64,000 nt of DNA from the NCBI GenBank assembly GCA_031555735.1, contig JAVBUE010000009.1, positions 33,028-97,027 of the forward strand, read 5' to 3'. Shown here one piece after another: positions 43,112 to 52,172 of this stretch. The notes under the pieces were generated by a model. The model did no database searches. It was not told the origin of the DNA and was given only the letters and a program-made list of their open reading frames with translations. Origin of the DNA: JAJDIA01 sp031555735 (lineage in GTDB: Bacteria > Bacteroidota > Bacteroidia > Bacteroidales > Tannerellaceae). Position 1 is the stretch's first letter, and each line of letters starts with the position of its first letter. The position numbers and the translations under genes are program-made.

Positions 43112-44161
43112 ATGGAGAAGGGAAAGAAGAAAGGACTATGGTTGGCGGCGGCAGCTTGTATCGTCGTCGCAGTGGCTTCGTATGCTACGTGGAACCGCCT
43201 CGATCCGGTCAACACCTGTGCCGGATGCCATGAGATAAAAGCCAACCACGAAAGCTGGCTTGCTTCGGCGCATGCGGATATCCATTGCATCGAATGCCAC
43301 GGGACGGCCGTGAGCGGAGGACTGCACAGCCTGAAAGAGAAAGCCGATATGGTGCTAACCCACTTCACCTCCGGCAAACGGAACGAAGATATCCGGCTGA
43401 CGGAAGAGCAGGTGATCGAACTGTCGGCTCGCTGTGCCGCTTGTCACCAGTCTGAACACGCAGGATGGCTGGCAGGTGGCCATGGGATTACTTACAAGGA
43501 TATCTTCCTCGATGGCGACCATAACCGGATGGAGCGGCCGTATCCCGACTGTTTCCGTTGCCACGGCATGTATTACGACGGCAACCTCCAACAGTTGATG
43601 GGTACTATCGATGAAAGTCCGGATACCTTCCGGATCATTGACGCGAAACAGACCAACCGTCCGGCGATGCCCTGCCTTGCCTGCCACCAGATGCATACGG
43701 ATAAGGGGTATCCCGCACATCCGAAGACATCCCTCTATGTGCGTTCCGAGAAGATGCACCTGCGGACAGATTACCTGACGAAAGTGGAGATGCAGGACAA
43801 GGGGCGACCCGTACTCGCTTCCGACGATCCTAATGCATTGCTTTGCCAACAGTGCCATTCGCCCAATGCCTGGCATCAGGCGGGTAGTGAAGACGACCGT
43901 ACGCCGACCGGCGTGCATGAAGGTATCAGTTGCCTCGCCTGCCACCAGCCGCATAGCAACCTGGCTACGGCATCGTGCGACGACTGCCACCCGGCGATGT
44001 CGAACTGTGGTATCGACGTGAAAACCATGAACACCACCTATGCCGACCTCAAAAGCCCCAACAACATCCATCACATCACCTGCGCCAGTTGCCACGAGGA
44101 TCGCTCAGGCAAGCGCACTGCCCGGCTGATGCCGAAGAAGAGAGTTATAGGGAAAGATTGA
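43112..44161 (+). CDS. membrane-anchored nine-heme c-type cytochrome
   Basis: A 349-residue protein with an N-terminal membrane helix (GLWLAAAACIVVAVASYAT) followed by nine CxxCH motifs: CAGCH, CIECH, CAACH, CFRCH, CLACH, CQQCH, CLACH, CDDCH, CASCH. The first part resembles the NapC/NirT type of quinol-linked cytochrome. It starts 9 nt after the GMC gene, so it is the likely electron acceptor of the dehydrogenase, passing electrons to quinone or to other periplasmic carriers. Its 3' end overlaps the convergent antitoxin gene by 17 nt. Confidence 0.88.
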   Translation: MEKGKKKGLWLAAAACIVVAVASYATWNRLDPVNTCAGCHEIKANHESWLASAHADIHCIECHGTAVSGGLHSLKEKADMVLTHFTSGKRNEDIRLTEEQVIELSARCAACHQSEHAGWLAGGHGITYKDIFLDGDHNRMERPYPDCFRCHGMYYDGNLQQLMGTIDESPDTFRIIDAKQTNRPAMPCLACHQMHTDKGYPAHPKTSLYVRSEKMHLRTDYLTKVEMQDKGRPVLASDDPNALLCQQCHSPNAWHQAGSEDDRTPTGVHEGISCLACHQPHSNLATASCDDCHPAMSNCGIDVKTMNTTYADLKSPNNIHHITCASCHEDRSGKRTARLMPKKRVIGKD

Positions 44162-44453
44162 AGTGAAAGCCGAGAACGTTGGCGATACGGATAAAACTGG
44201 AAAGCTGCATATCTGTTTCACCTTTCTCAATACGGGCGATATAACTACGTGCCGTACCGGCCTTATCGGCGAGTTCCTGCTGTGTCATTTTCAGCTCTTT
44301 TCGCCTGTCGCGTAAAATTTCACCATAATACCAGGCCATTGCTTTTTCATGGAATTCCTGCCGTTCAGGTGTTCCATGCTTCCCGTATTTTTTGTCTAAC
44401 AATTCGTTAGACGTTTGCAATCGGGATAATTTATTTTCGTCTAACAGGTTCAT
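44145..44453 (-). CDS. XRE-family antitoxin (HigA-like)
   Basis: A 102-residue protein with a helix-turn-helix domain in its C-terminal half: LKMTQQELADKAGTARSYIARIEKGE, followed by MQLSSFIRIANVLGF. The N-terminal half is charged and may hold the toxin-neutralising part. It overlaps the upstream toxin gene by 4 nt, the order toxin then antitoxin as in higBA. It would repress its own promoter. The region is more AT-rich than its neighbours. Confidence 0.85.
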   Translation of the reverse strand: MNLLDENKLSRLQTSNELLDKKYGKHGTPERQEFHEKAMAWYYGEILRDRRKELKMTQQELADKAGTARSYIARIEKGETDMQLSSFIRIANVLGFHFNLSL

Positions 44454-44659
44454 ATATTCAACTCTTTAAGTAATTGTTCTGCCTTAGCGATCTGCTTGTT
44501 ATAGTCTTTAGATGACTTCTTCAGGAATCCACACAGCAAAATGATTTTTGTTGCTAAAATTATATTATCATGATCTAATGCGAATAATACAGTTCTATAC
44601 TCGTTTGTTCCCACCGTGACCCGCATCTCGTACAGGTTGGTATTCACTAATTTTTTCAC
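44450..44659 (-). CDS. short RelE/HigB-type toxin, N-terminal part absent
   Basis: A 69-residue protein that corresponds to the C-terminal two-thirds of HigB/Gp49-like toxins: LVNTNLYEMRVTVGTNEYRTVLF, then IILLCGFLKKSSKDYNKQIAKAEQLLKEL. Full toxins are about 100-115 residues. The start used here is GTG 44659; in frame upstream the homologous reading goes on only to a TAA about 24 nt before. A TACATTTG box at 44692-44699 lies directly in front, so a short mRNA is likely. It may be a natural short form or an eroded toxin. Confidence 0.68.
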   Translation of the reverse strand: MKKLVNTNLYEMRVTVGTNEYRTVLFALDHDNIILATKIILLCGFLKKSSKDYNKQIAKAEQLLKELNI

Positions 44660-44691
44660 CAGCTTAGTGTTTAATACATAAAGGGTTTACA

Positions 44692-44699
44692 CAAATGTA
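44692..44699 (-). promoter_or_regulatory. -7 box of the toxin-antitoxin pair
   Basis: TACATTTG on the minus strand, 32 nt before the GTG start. ATACATTTGT is followed by AT-rich repeats (TATCTTATTTGATA, an imperfect palindrome at about 44699-44713) that could be an HTH operator. Confidence 0.5.
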
Positions 44700-44761
44700 T
44701 CAAATAAGATACAATCACGAATAAACGTTCGGTGTTATTAAGATATATTTAACAAACACGG

Positions 44762-46852
44762 TTACTCTTTCGCTTGCGGTAGCCATACTTTATAGCCGGC
44801 GCCTTGTTCCCTGTTGCCGACGGCGTAGAAGGGGATGGCGGTGAAGGTGGTTGCGGTGGATCGGCCATCAGTGGCTTTTCCCCGGATCACGTTGACTCCG
44901 TTCAGCATATCGGCCTGGTATTCACAGGAAAGGGAAGGGTCGGCAAGCAGGTTGAGTTGCTGTAACTGCGGATTGTCACAGGATTCGAGGCAGTAGATCA
45001 CAGGGCCTGATGCAAGGGCTGCCTGTCCCTGTAGATTGGTAACCAGCGGATTGGCCCGGATGATGCGTGGTTGCATGGGGAGCGTTACTTCGACCCGGTC
45101 GCCTTTCGCCCATGGACGGCGAAGGAGGGCATAGCCGTTTTCCATCTGCGCATCTACCGGCTCGTTGTTTACCGTGATCCGGTATGCCGATGCCAGGTTG
45201 GAACTGTAAAGCGCATACGGGTTTTCTTTCCCCTGCGCCCAGCCGGGGATACGGACCTTCAGGCTGAACTCGCCTTCCTGCTCCGGATCAACCGTCAACG
45301 ATATTTTCCCGTCCCAGGGATAATTGCTTTGCTGCTTGATACCCACCTCAGTCTTGCCGGTGAGATTGATGGCTGTTTCGCTGCCGATAAACAGATTCAC
45401 ATAGATCGTATCCATCCGATAGGCATAGATATAAGCGGGAAGAGCCGATACGATCTTCAGGAACATGGGCGGGCAACACGGACAGTCGTGCCATTCCCAA
45501 CGGGCATGCTTTTCCGCGTTCAACGGGTTCTGATAGGTATAACGATCACCGGATAGGGAGATGCCTGTCAGGATATTGTTGTACAGCACCCGTTCGAATT
45601 CGTCCATATATTTACCTTCGCCCGTCAACTCATTCATGCGTTGGCTGAAAAAGCCTACGCCAACGGCGGCACAGGTCTCCAGGTATGCATCGGTGGGAAG
45701 GAAATAATCGGGACCAAACTTCTCATCGTGATGGATCGCTCCCACACCTCCGGTAATGAACATTCGGCGGCCTACCATATTATCCCACAACACGGAAGCC
45801 GTACGGATATAAGCCGGCGAATGGTTTTCGATGGCAGTAGCGGCAATGCCGGTGCCCAACAGAGTGGCGCGTACGGCATGCCCTTCTATCGTCTGCTGTT
45901 CGAAGACCGACAGAGAGTCTTGCGCATAATCACCCCAGGACGGACGGGCGTCGGCGCCATACCGGGCATCGGTATAGGCGGTATCGCGTATCCACTGTTC
46001 CGACCGTTGGTTGCCCCATTCCAGCCACAGCGGGAAGCCGCAGTTGTTACCCCTGTTTTCGATCCAGAACGATACCAGGTCGTAATAGTCTTCCTCCTGA
46101 ACGGGGACGGGAATCTGTTTTTTCAGTCCGGGCTGGTTCTTATACAACCAATACAGTTTCATCATTGCTTCTTCGGGGCCGGAGTGGGAGGGTACCACGT
46201 TTTTCCGCGGAGCCGGTCCCATATATTCCACCATGTGGTTGGCAAAGCGGGTAGCTACTTCGAGTAATTTGGTTTTACCGGTTGCCTGGTAATAATGGAT
46301 ACCGGCTTCCACCAGCATACCGGCATTATACACATCGTGCTGCCAGCGGAGGAAACCACCGTTCTCCCCCCAGCGATGATCGGGCTCGGTCAGCAGTGTA
46401 TAGGTCTCGATATAGCCGGAAGGTTCCGTTTGTTGCGCAGCATAGATCCGGTCGATATACCCGTCGATCCGCGCTTCGAGTTCTTCATCGGGCGACTGAG
46501 CCAACAGGTCGGCCAGTCCACGGATGGTTTCATACACCAATCCGTCGAACCAGGGGAATCCGGTATGTGTACGGGTACCCCTTTCTCCGTCTGCCACGCG
46601 GTCGAAATTACGGAAAGCGTCTTTTGTTGTTTGCACAGGGGTGGTATGGGTATGTTTTCCTTCGAACTTATCCAGTACATCGCGGGAGGTGATCCGGGTC
46701 CATTGTTCAAACCGGGGCGACCAAAAGGGATCGCTGATCAGTACCTGGCTGATATCGGGATTCCGTATTTGTTCTTCATCGTTGTTTTCAACCGTTTGGC
46801 ATCCGAAAAGCAACAAAAACAGGGGTAAGAGTAATCGTTGTTGTGTTTTCAT
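44762..46852 (-). CDS. GH127 beta-L-arabinofuranosidase-like lipoprotein (DUF1680)
   Basis: A 696-residue protein with lipoprotein signal MKTQQRLLLPLFLLLFGCQ. An (alpha/alpha)6 barrel follows: DPFWSPRFEQWTRIT, FPWFDGLVYETIRG, RWQHDVYNAGMLVEAGIHYYQATG, TGGVGA. The cysteine-rich metal/nucleophile motif HDCPCCPP near residue 455 is the hallmark of GH127. A beta-sandwich domain closes the protein. The expected activity is removal of terminal beta-L-arabinofuranose or a related sugar. I chose ATG 46852 for the lipoprotein signal. A TACATTTG box is at 46876-46883. Confidence 0.88.
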   Translation of the reverse strand: MKTQQRLLLPLFLLLFGCQTVENNDEEQIRNPDISQVLISDPFWSPRFEQWTRITSRDVLDKFEGKHTHTTPVQTTKDAFRNFDRVADGERGTRTHTGFPWFDGLVYETIRGLADLLAQSPDEELEARIDGYIDRIYAAQQTEPSGYIETYTLLTEPDHRWGENGGFLRWQHDVYNAGMLVEAGIHYYQATGKTKLLEVATRFANHMVEYMGPAPRKNVVPSHSGPEEAMMKLYWLYKNQPGLKKQIPVPVQEEDYYDLVSFWIENRGNNCGFPLWLEWGNQRSEQWIRDTAYTDARYGADARPSWGDYAQDSLSVFEQQTIEGHAVRATLLGTGIAATAIENHSPAYIRTASVLWDNMVGRRMFITGGVGAIHHDEKFGPDYFLPTDAYLETCAAVGVGFFSQRMNELTGEGKYMDEFERVLYNNILTGISLSGDRYTYQNPLNAEKHARWEWHDCPCCPPMFLKIVSALPAYIYAYRMDTIYVNLFIGSETAINLTGKTEVGIKQQSNYPWDGKISLTVDPEQEGEFSLKVRIPGWAQGKENPYALYSSNLASAYRITVNNEPVDAQMENGYALLRRPWAKGDRVEVTLPMQPRIIRANPLVTNLQGQAALASGPVIYCLESCDNPQLQQLNLLADPSLSCEYQADMLNGVNVIRGKATDGRSTATTFTAIPFYAVGNREQGAGYKVWLPQAKE

Positions 46853-46875
46853 CTGTATTATGTTATAGGATATCA

Positions 46876-46883
46876 CAAATGTA
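46876..46883 (-). promoter_or_regulatory. -7 box of the GH127 gene
   Basis: TACATTTG on the minus strand, 23 nt before the ATG. Confidence 0.5.
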
Positions 46884-46908
46884 AATGTTTATTTCTGAAA
46901 CAGGATGT

Positions 46909-46916
46909 TATGTTTG
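46909..46916 (+). promoter_or_regulatory. -7 box of cutC
   Basis: TATGTTTG, 42 nt before the cutC ATG; it also shows that the upstream in-frame start at 46905 cannot be used from this promoter. Confidence 0.5.
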
Positions 46917-46958
46917 TGGATTTTATCTAAGTTTGTCATTCAAAACAACACATCAAGC

Positions 46959-47693
46959 ATGAAACGAATCATTGAAATATGTGCCAATTCCGCACAAAGT
47001 TGTGTGGAGGCAGAAGCCGGAGGGGCGGCGCGTGTGGAACTATGTGCAGCCATTCCGGAAGGAGGTACAACCCCTTCGTATGGAGAAATACGGGAAGCGC
47101 AGGCATTAACCAGCCGGATCGATATCCATGTGATCATCCGTCCCCGCGGCGGCGATTTCCTCTATACCGAAGCCGAAGTGGCATCGATGTTGTATGATAT
47201 CGAACTGTGCCGGGAACTGAAAGTACACGGCGTGGTGGTGGGATGCCTCACCCGGGAAGGGGATATTGATGTGGAGCTTCTGAACCGCCTGGTTGCGGCG
47301 GCCCGGCCGTTGTCGGTCACCTTCCATCGCGCATTCGACGTTTGCCGCGACCCGTTCACGGCGTTGGAGCAACTCATTGCGGCGGGATGCGACCGTGTGC
47401 TGACATCCGGCCAGCAACCGGATGCCGTCCGGGGGATCCCAATGATTGCCGAGTTGGTGAAACGGGCTGCCGGCAGGATTATCATCATGCCTGGATGCGG
47501 CGTACGGGAGAACAACATCGCCCGGATCGAAAGCGAGACCGGAGCACTGGAGTTTCACACCTCGGCGCGCAGTATCGTGTATAGCCGGATGGAATACCGC
47601 AACGAAAACGTCCCCATGGGCAGCAACATCGCTTCTTCCGAATTTGAAACGGTGGAGACCGACCGGGCGAAAGTGGCTTTATACGTACAATAA
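46959..47693 (+). CDS. cutC: CutC family protein
   Basis: A 244-residue TIM-barrel protein with IEICANSAQSCVEAEAGGAARVELCAA, IIRPRGGDFLYTEAEV, HRAFDVCRDPFTALEQLI and MPGCGVRENNI. The family was named for copper homeostasis in E. coli, but its biochemical role is not settled. It lies 33 nt upstream of the GH97 gene on the same strand, so it is likely co-transcribed, and divergent from GH127; a link to sugar metabolism is possible. Confidence 0.92.
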   Translation: MKRIIEICANSAQSCVEAEAGGAARVELCAAIPEGGTTPSYGEIREAQALTSRIDIHVIIRPRGGDFLYTEAEVASMLYDIELCRELKVHGVVVGCLTREGDIDVELLNRLVAAARPLSVTFHRAFDVCRDPFTALEQLIAAGCDRVLTSGQQPDAVRGIPMIAELVKRAAGRIIIMPGCGVRENNIARIESETGALEFHTSARSIVYSRMEYRNENVPMGSNIASSEFETVETDRAKVALYVQ

Positions 47694-47726
47694 CTCATTT
47701 ATTCATAACTCAAAATAGGATCTAAA

Positions 47727-49715
47727 ATGAAAACACATCTATGGATGGCCTTCTTCCTCCTGGCCGCTTTGCCTGTATGGGCACAAAAGAACTATGAACT
47801 GGTCTCGCCCGATAAGAAAATGAAAGCGGAGATATCCGTATCGGACCGGATCACATTCTCCCTGTCGCATGAAACGACCGCTATACTGGCGCCTTCCGCT
47901 ATCTCCATGACGTTGCAATCGGGTGAGGTGCTGGGTGTAAATCCAAAAGTATCGAAAGTGGTCCGGAAGTTTACCGACAAGGAGATACCCTCGCCCCTGT
48001 ATAAAAAGATGGTGGTGAAAGATACGTACAACGAACTGTCAATCGCCTTCCTGGGTAACTACAGCCTGGTGTTCCGCATGTACAATGAAGGGATGGCCTA
48101 TCGGTTTGTGACGCAAAAGAAAGGAAACATCGTTGTGATGGGCGAAGAGGCATCTTATACCTTTCCGGCTGATTATTCCACGTTCGCACCGTATGTGAAC
48201 AGCACGAAGCCTACGTTTGAAGAACAATTCTCCAACTCGTTCGAACAACTCTACAACCACAAACGGATCACGGAGCTCGACAGCAAACGGCTGCTTCTCC
48301 TGCCCTTGCTGGTTGAACTGCCTGATGGGAAAAAGCTTTGTATCACGGAAGCAGACCTCGAAGGTTATCCCGGTATGTTCCTGAACAACCGAACGGATCA
48401 ACCCGTATTCAACGCGGTATTCGCTCCTTATCCCAAAGAAACAATCCAGGGTGGACATAACAACCTCCAGATGCGGGTGAAAGAACGGGAGGCATTTATC
48501 GCAAAGACGGCGGGAACCCATGCGTTTCCCTGGCGTACATTTATTGTCTCGCAAGACGATAAGGAACTGGCTAACTGTGATATGGTGTATCGCCTGGCCT
48601 CCCCTTCGCGATTGACGGATCTGTCGTGGATAAAACCGGGAAAGGTAGCCTGGGAGTGGTGGAACGACTGGAACCTGTATGGCGTCAACTTTAAAGCCGG
48701 GATCAACAACCAAACGTATAAGTATTACATCGATTTCGCAGCCAGACAGGGTATTCCTTATGTGCTCATGGATGAGGGATGGGCGGTGAAAGGAAATGCG
48801 AATATGCTGGAAGTGATTCCCGAAATCAATATCCCGGAACTGGTGGCGTATGCCAGGCAGAAGAATGTGGATATTCTCCTCTGGGCAGGATACTGGGCTT
48901 TCAACCGGGATATGGAACGTGTGGTGAAGCATTATGCCGATATGGGCGTCAAGGGGTTCAAGGTGGATTTCATGGATCGCGACGACCAGGAGATCGTGGA
49001 TTTCCTGTATCGTTCGGCTGAAGTATGTGCGCGCCATAAGATGGTACTCGATTTCCACGGAGTATTTAAGCCGACCGGATTGCAACGTACCTATCCGAAT
49101 GTGATCAACTATGAAGGCGTGAACGGCATGGAACAATTGAAATGGTCGCCCGAAACGTTCGATATGGTAACCTATGATGTCAGTATCCCCTTTATCCGGA
49201 TGGTGGCCGGCCCGATGGATTATACCGCGGGAGCCATGCGAAACGCAGCCCGTGGCAACTATCGTCCGATCTATTCCGAACCGATGAGCCAGGGAACCCG
49301 ATGCCGGCAACTGGCTACGTATATCATCTTCGAAGCGCCCCTGAACATGCTCTGCGACAGCCCGTCCAATTATATGCAGGAAGAAGAATGTACCCGTTTC
49401 ATCACGGGCATCCCTTCCGTATGGGAGGAAACCATAGCCCTGGATGGGAAAGTAGCCGAATATGTGGCGATCGCCCGCCGCCAGGGAGATGAGTGGTACG
49501 TGGGAGCGCTTACCAATTGGGATGCGCGTGAGATGGAACTCGACCTCTCTTTCCTGGGTGAAGGCAGATTCAACATCGAACTGTTTAAAGACGGTGTCAA
49601 TGCCGACCGCGTCGGACGCGACTACAAAAAAGAAATCATCGCCATACCTGCCAACCGGAAACTGAAGATCCAAATGGCTCCCGGCGGTGGATTTGCCGCC
49701 CGTATCTTCAAATAA
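47727..49715 (+). CDS. GH97 glycosidase (alpha-glucosidase/alpha-galactosidase family)
   Basis: A 662-residue secreted enzyme with signal MKTHLWMAFFLLAALPVWAQ. The N-terminal beta-sandwich (SPDKKMKAEISV...) is typical of GH97. The catalytic barrel has WEWWNDWNLYGVNFKAG, YYIDFAARQGIPYVLMDEGW, GVKGFKVDFMDRDDQEIV, LDFHGVFKPTGLQRTYPN and MDYTAGAMRN. The Asp in KVDFMD is where retaining GH97 enzymes have their nucleophile, which favours alpha-galactosidase-type specificity over SusB-like glucosidase; this is inference. It is the last gene of a cutC-GH97 unit. Confidence 0.9.
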   Translation: MKTHLWMAFFLLAALPVWAQKNYELVSPDKKMKAEISVSDRITFSLSHETTAILAPSAISMTLQSGEVLGVNPKVSKVVRKFTDKEIPSPLYKKMVVKDTYNELSIAFLGNYSLVFRMYNEGMAYRFVTQKKGNIVVMGEEASYTFPADYSTFAPYVNSTKPTFEEQFSNSFEQLYNHKRITELDSKRLLLLPLLVELPDGKKLCITEADLEGYPGMFLNNRTDQPVFNAVFAPYPKETIQGGHNNLQMRVKEREAFIAKTAGTHAFPWRTFIVSQDDKELANCDMVYRLASPSRLTDLSWIKPGKVAWEWWNDWNLYGVNFKAGINNQTYKYYIDFAARQGIPYVLMDEGWAVKGNANMLEVIPEINIPELVAYARQKNVDILLWAGYWAFNRDMERVVKHYADMGVKGFKVDFMDRDDQEIVDFLYRSAEVCARHKMVLDFHGVFKPTGLQRTYPNVINYEGVNGMEQLKWSPETFDMVTYDVSIPFIRMVAGPMDYTAGAMRNAARGNYRPIYSEPMSQGTRCRQLATYIIFEAPLNMLCDSPSNYMQEEECTRFITGIPSVWEETIALDGKVAEYVAIARRQGDEWYVGALTNWDAREMELDLSFLGEGRFNIELFKDGVNADRVGRDYKKEIIAIPANRKLKIQMAPGGGFAARIFK

Positions 49716-49738
49716 ACGACAAAAAAACAGGAAATAAC

Positions 49739-49768
49739 TTGGGCAAATAAAATAAAACCCTACCTTTG
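49739..49768 (+). promoter_or_regulatory. promoter of tRNA-Pro
   Basis: TTG (49739-49741), 19 nt, TACCTTTG (49761-49768), 51 nt before the tRNA. Confidence 0.65.
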
Positions 49769-49819
49769 CACCGCAAACGGAGAAACCGGGGGATCCTTTC
49801 CTCTACCGGCATACCGTAA

Positions 49820-49894
49820 CGGGGTGTAGCGCAGTCCGGTTAGCGCACCTGCTTTGGGAGCAGGGGGTCCCAAGTTCGAATCTTGGTACCCCGA
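49820..49894 (+). tRNA. tRNA-Pro (TGG)
   Basis: 75-nt cloverleaf. Acceptor arms CGGGGTG / TACCCCG, anticodon TGG in a CTTTGGG loop, T-loop AGTTCGAATCT. Followed by a terminator. Confidence 0.95.
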
Positions 49895-49902
49895 CAAATA
49901 GA

Positions 49903-49940
49903 AAGTCAGACAGTTAGATATAACTTGTCTGGCTTTTTTT
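49903..49940 (+). terminator. terminator after tRNA-Pro
   Basis: AAGTCAGACA (49903-49912) pairs with TGTCTGGCTT (49926-49935), one G-U pair, then TTTTTTGTT. Confidence 0.85.
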
Positions 49941-50040
49941 GTTGTACTGAAGAAGGCATAGGGGTTGCCCCTTGTGGGTGCCTGTTGCAGTGTAATGATA
50001 AATTTGTTTCGAAAAAGTCGGTTTTTACAAACGAAAAGCT

Positions 50041-50048
50041 TACTTTTG
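50041..50048 (+). promoter_or_regulatory. -7 box of the first PAS kinase gene
   Basis: TACTTTTG, 36 nt before the ATG at 50085. It also argues against the upstream in-frame start at 49965. Confidence 0.5.
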
Positions 50049-50084
50049 GTCGAATGTTGTAAACAAACAAGTAATAACACTCCC

Positions 50085-52028
50085 ATGAGAAACGACCCTC
50101 TCCAGATAGTATTGGACAATACCCCGGCTATGGTATATGTATGCGATGTGGATACCTATGAGATCGTCTTTGCCAATAAGATTTTAAAATCACAATATCC
50201 GGGGGAGGTGGAAGGTGAAAAATGCTGGAAAGTACTATCCCCCTTTGATGGTCCCTGTCCGTATTGCAAACTGCATGAGGTGATGAAAAAACCGTTGGGC
50301 GAACCTTATTTCTGGGAAAACTATAATCCGTATTACGACATGTGGTTGCAGATGAACGATTCCATTGTGAAATGGACGGATGGGCGTGATGTACACCTGA
50401 TTACGGTAACCGATATCTCCGAAGTAAAGAAAAATGCAGAACAATTAAGGTTGTATAAAGATGAGTTGGAAAACATGCTGGCCGACAAGTCGGAAAGCGA
50501 ACAAAAGCTCCAATCCATGAGCGACAATATGCCGAACGCGTTTGCCTTCCAGCTGATCGAAAGGGAAAATAATGTGCCGAAATTACTGTATATCAGTAAG
50601 GGGGTAGAAAATATATGCGGTATTCCGGTGTACGAAATGGGAGAGGATGTGACTCCCATCTTCAATAATATGCAGCCGGAAGATGTTCGTAACTTTGTCA
50701 TGACCGCGACCGCCGGAAAGCCGTTCACCCTGGAAACACCTTACATTAAACCCGGTACAGGAGAAAAGAAATGGCTGGAGATCTCCGAGATTCCCCGTAA
50801 GAATGCGTCCGGTGAAATTGTATGGGACGGACTGGCAATCGATATTACGGTTCGCAAGCAGGTGGAATCCGAATTGAAGCAGTCGCAGGAAATGCTTTTC
50901 AAAGCTGATCTGGTGAACGAGATCAGTAATAATATGGAAAAAAGCGCCATCTACCGCACCCGCCTGAATGCCGAAGGGAAAACAGTGCTTGATTATGTGT
51001 CCAACAATATCTACCTGCTTTCCGGAGGCTTGTCCGCGTCGCAATTGCAGGAAAATATCGCTCCGTTTTTCGCCAATATTTACACCGACGACCGTTATGT
51101 TATAAAGGAACTGCGGGAAAAAGCCACCCAGGCAGGCTCCATCTCCTCCGTATTCCGCTATGTCCTGAACGGAGAGGTGTGCTGGTATAAGATTCAATCA
51201 AAGGGAAATGTGCAGGGGAATAATGTCGTTCACGACGGTATCCTCATGGATATAACCGACCAAAAGCGGTTGGAGAACGAACTGATACAGGCACGCAACC
51301 AGGCCGAAGAGTCGGATCGCCTGAAAAGTACATTCATGGCCAATATGAGCCACGAGATCCGTACTCCCATGAATGCCATCCTGGGATTCCTCGAACTCAT
51401 CTTCTCGGAAGAGATGGAGCTGGATGCCACTACCCGGAAGGAATTTGTCCGCATCATTACCGATAACGCCCATCAGTTGATGAAACTGATCAACGACCTG
51501 CTCGACATCTCCAAACTGGATGCCGGACAGGTGAAGATCGTGCCCCGGAAAGACAACCTCAATACGCTGATGAGGGATATACAAGCCTCCTTTATCACTT
51601 CGGGCGTCATTGCTCCCGAAAAGAAAATGGAGCTGCAGGTGGACACCTCCGGGCAAAGTCCTGTCGGCGAATATACCCTCGACTATTTCCGCTTGCGGCA
51701 GGTGCTGAACAACATTATTGGAAACGCCATCAAGTTTACCGATACCGGTTATGTCCGGTTTGGTTATCAGCCTACTCCCGCCGGGTTGCATTTTTACGTG
51801 GAGGATACCGGCATAGGGATTTCTCCGGATAAGATCACGGATATCTATCGTCCGTTTCATCAGGTATATGACGAATCCAAAGCGGCTCAATACGGCGGTA
51901 CCGGCATGGGGCTGGCGATCTGCAAGAACCTGGTTGAGCTGATGGGTGGACGGCTACAGGTAAGCTCCGTATTAGGGAAAGGTTCCCTGTTCGAATTCAC
52001 CATCCCCTGCGAAGAAATTATCATTTAA
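50085..52028 (+). CDS. soluble PAS-domain sensor histidine kinase (paralogue 1)
   Basis: A 647-residue kinase without membrane segments or receiver domain. PAS 1 (about 1-115) contains YVCDVDTYEIVFANK and the cysteine motif FDGPCPYCKL. A coiled segment follows, then PAS 2 (about 150-270), PAS 3-like (about 300-400), HisKA with the phospho-acceptor H423 in MANMSHEIRTPMNAILGF, and HATPase with NNIIGNAIKF, VEDTGIGI and GGTGMGLAICKN. The signal is sensed in the cytosol. No response regulator is next to it. A closely similar gene follows in tandem. Confidence 0.92.
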   Translation: MRNDPLQIVLDNTPAMVYVCDVDTYEIVFANKILKSQYPGEVEGEKCWKVLSPFDGPCPYCKLHEVMKKPLGEPYFWENYNPYYDMWLQMNDSIVKWTDGRDVHLITVTDISEVKKNAEQLRLYKDELENMLADKSESEQKLQSMSDNMPNAFAFQLIERENNVPKLLYISKGVENICGIPVYEMGEDVTPIFNNMQPEDVRNFVMTATAGKPFTLETPYIKPGTGEKKWLEISEIPRKNASGEIVWDGLAIDITVRKQVESELKQSQEMLFKADLVNEISNNMEKSAIYRTRLNAEGKTVLDYVSNNIYLLSGGLSASQLQENIAPFFANIYTDDRYVIKELREKATQAGSISSVFRYVLNGEVCWYKIQSKGNVQGNNVVHDGILMDITDQKRLENELIQARNQAEESDRLKSTFMANMSHEIRTPMNAILGFLELIFSEEMELDATTRKEFVRIITDNAHQLMKLINDLLDISKLDAGQVKIVPRKDNLNTLMRDIQASFITSGVIAPEKKMELQVDTSGQSPVGEYTLDYFRLRQVLNNIIGNAIKFTDTGYVRFGYQPTPAGLHFYVEDTGIGISPDKITDIYRPFHQVYDESKAAQYGGTGMGLAICKNLVELMGGRLQVSSVLGKGSLFEFTIPCEEIII

Positions 52029-52084
52029 GTACTCCTTTCAAGTAATTGATCACTATATGCAACTTTTCACTTATGGGAGGGGTG

Positions 52085-52092
52085 TATATTTG
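52085..52092 (+). promoter_or_regulatory. -7 box of the second PAS kinase gene
   Basis: TATATTTG, 81 nt before the ATG at 52173, so the paralogue has its own promoter. Confidence 0.45.
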
Positions 52093-52172
52093 CGGATATG
52101 CGCTTTTTTCACGATCAGCTTAACGCTAAGTATTTGTTTTTGTGAACATAAGGGGTAGAGGGAACGCTAAAT

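Noticed and set aside
48039..49673. 544-codon minus-strand frame opposite the GH97 gene
   Set aside because: Shadow of the GH97 codon pattern; the plus-strand protein carries all family motifs and a signal peptide.
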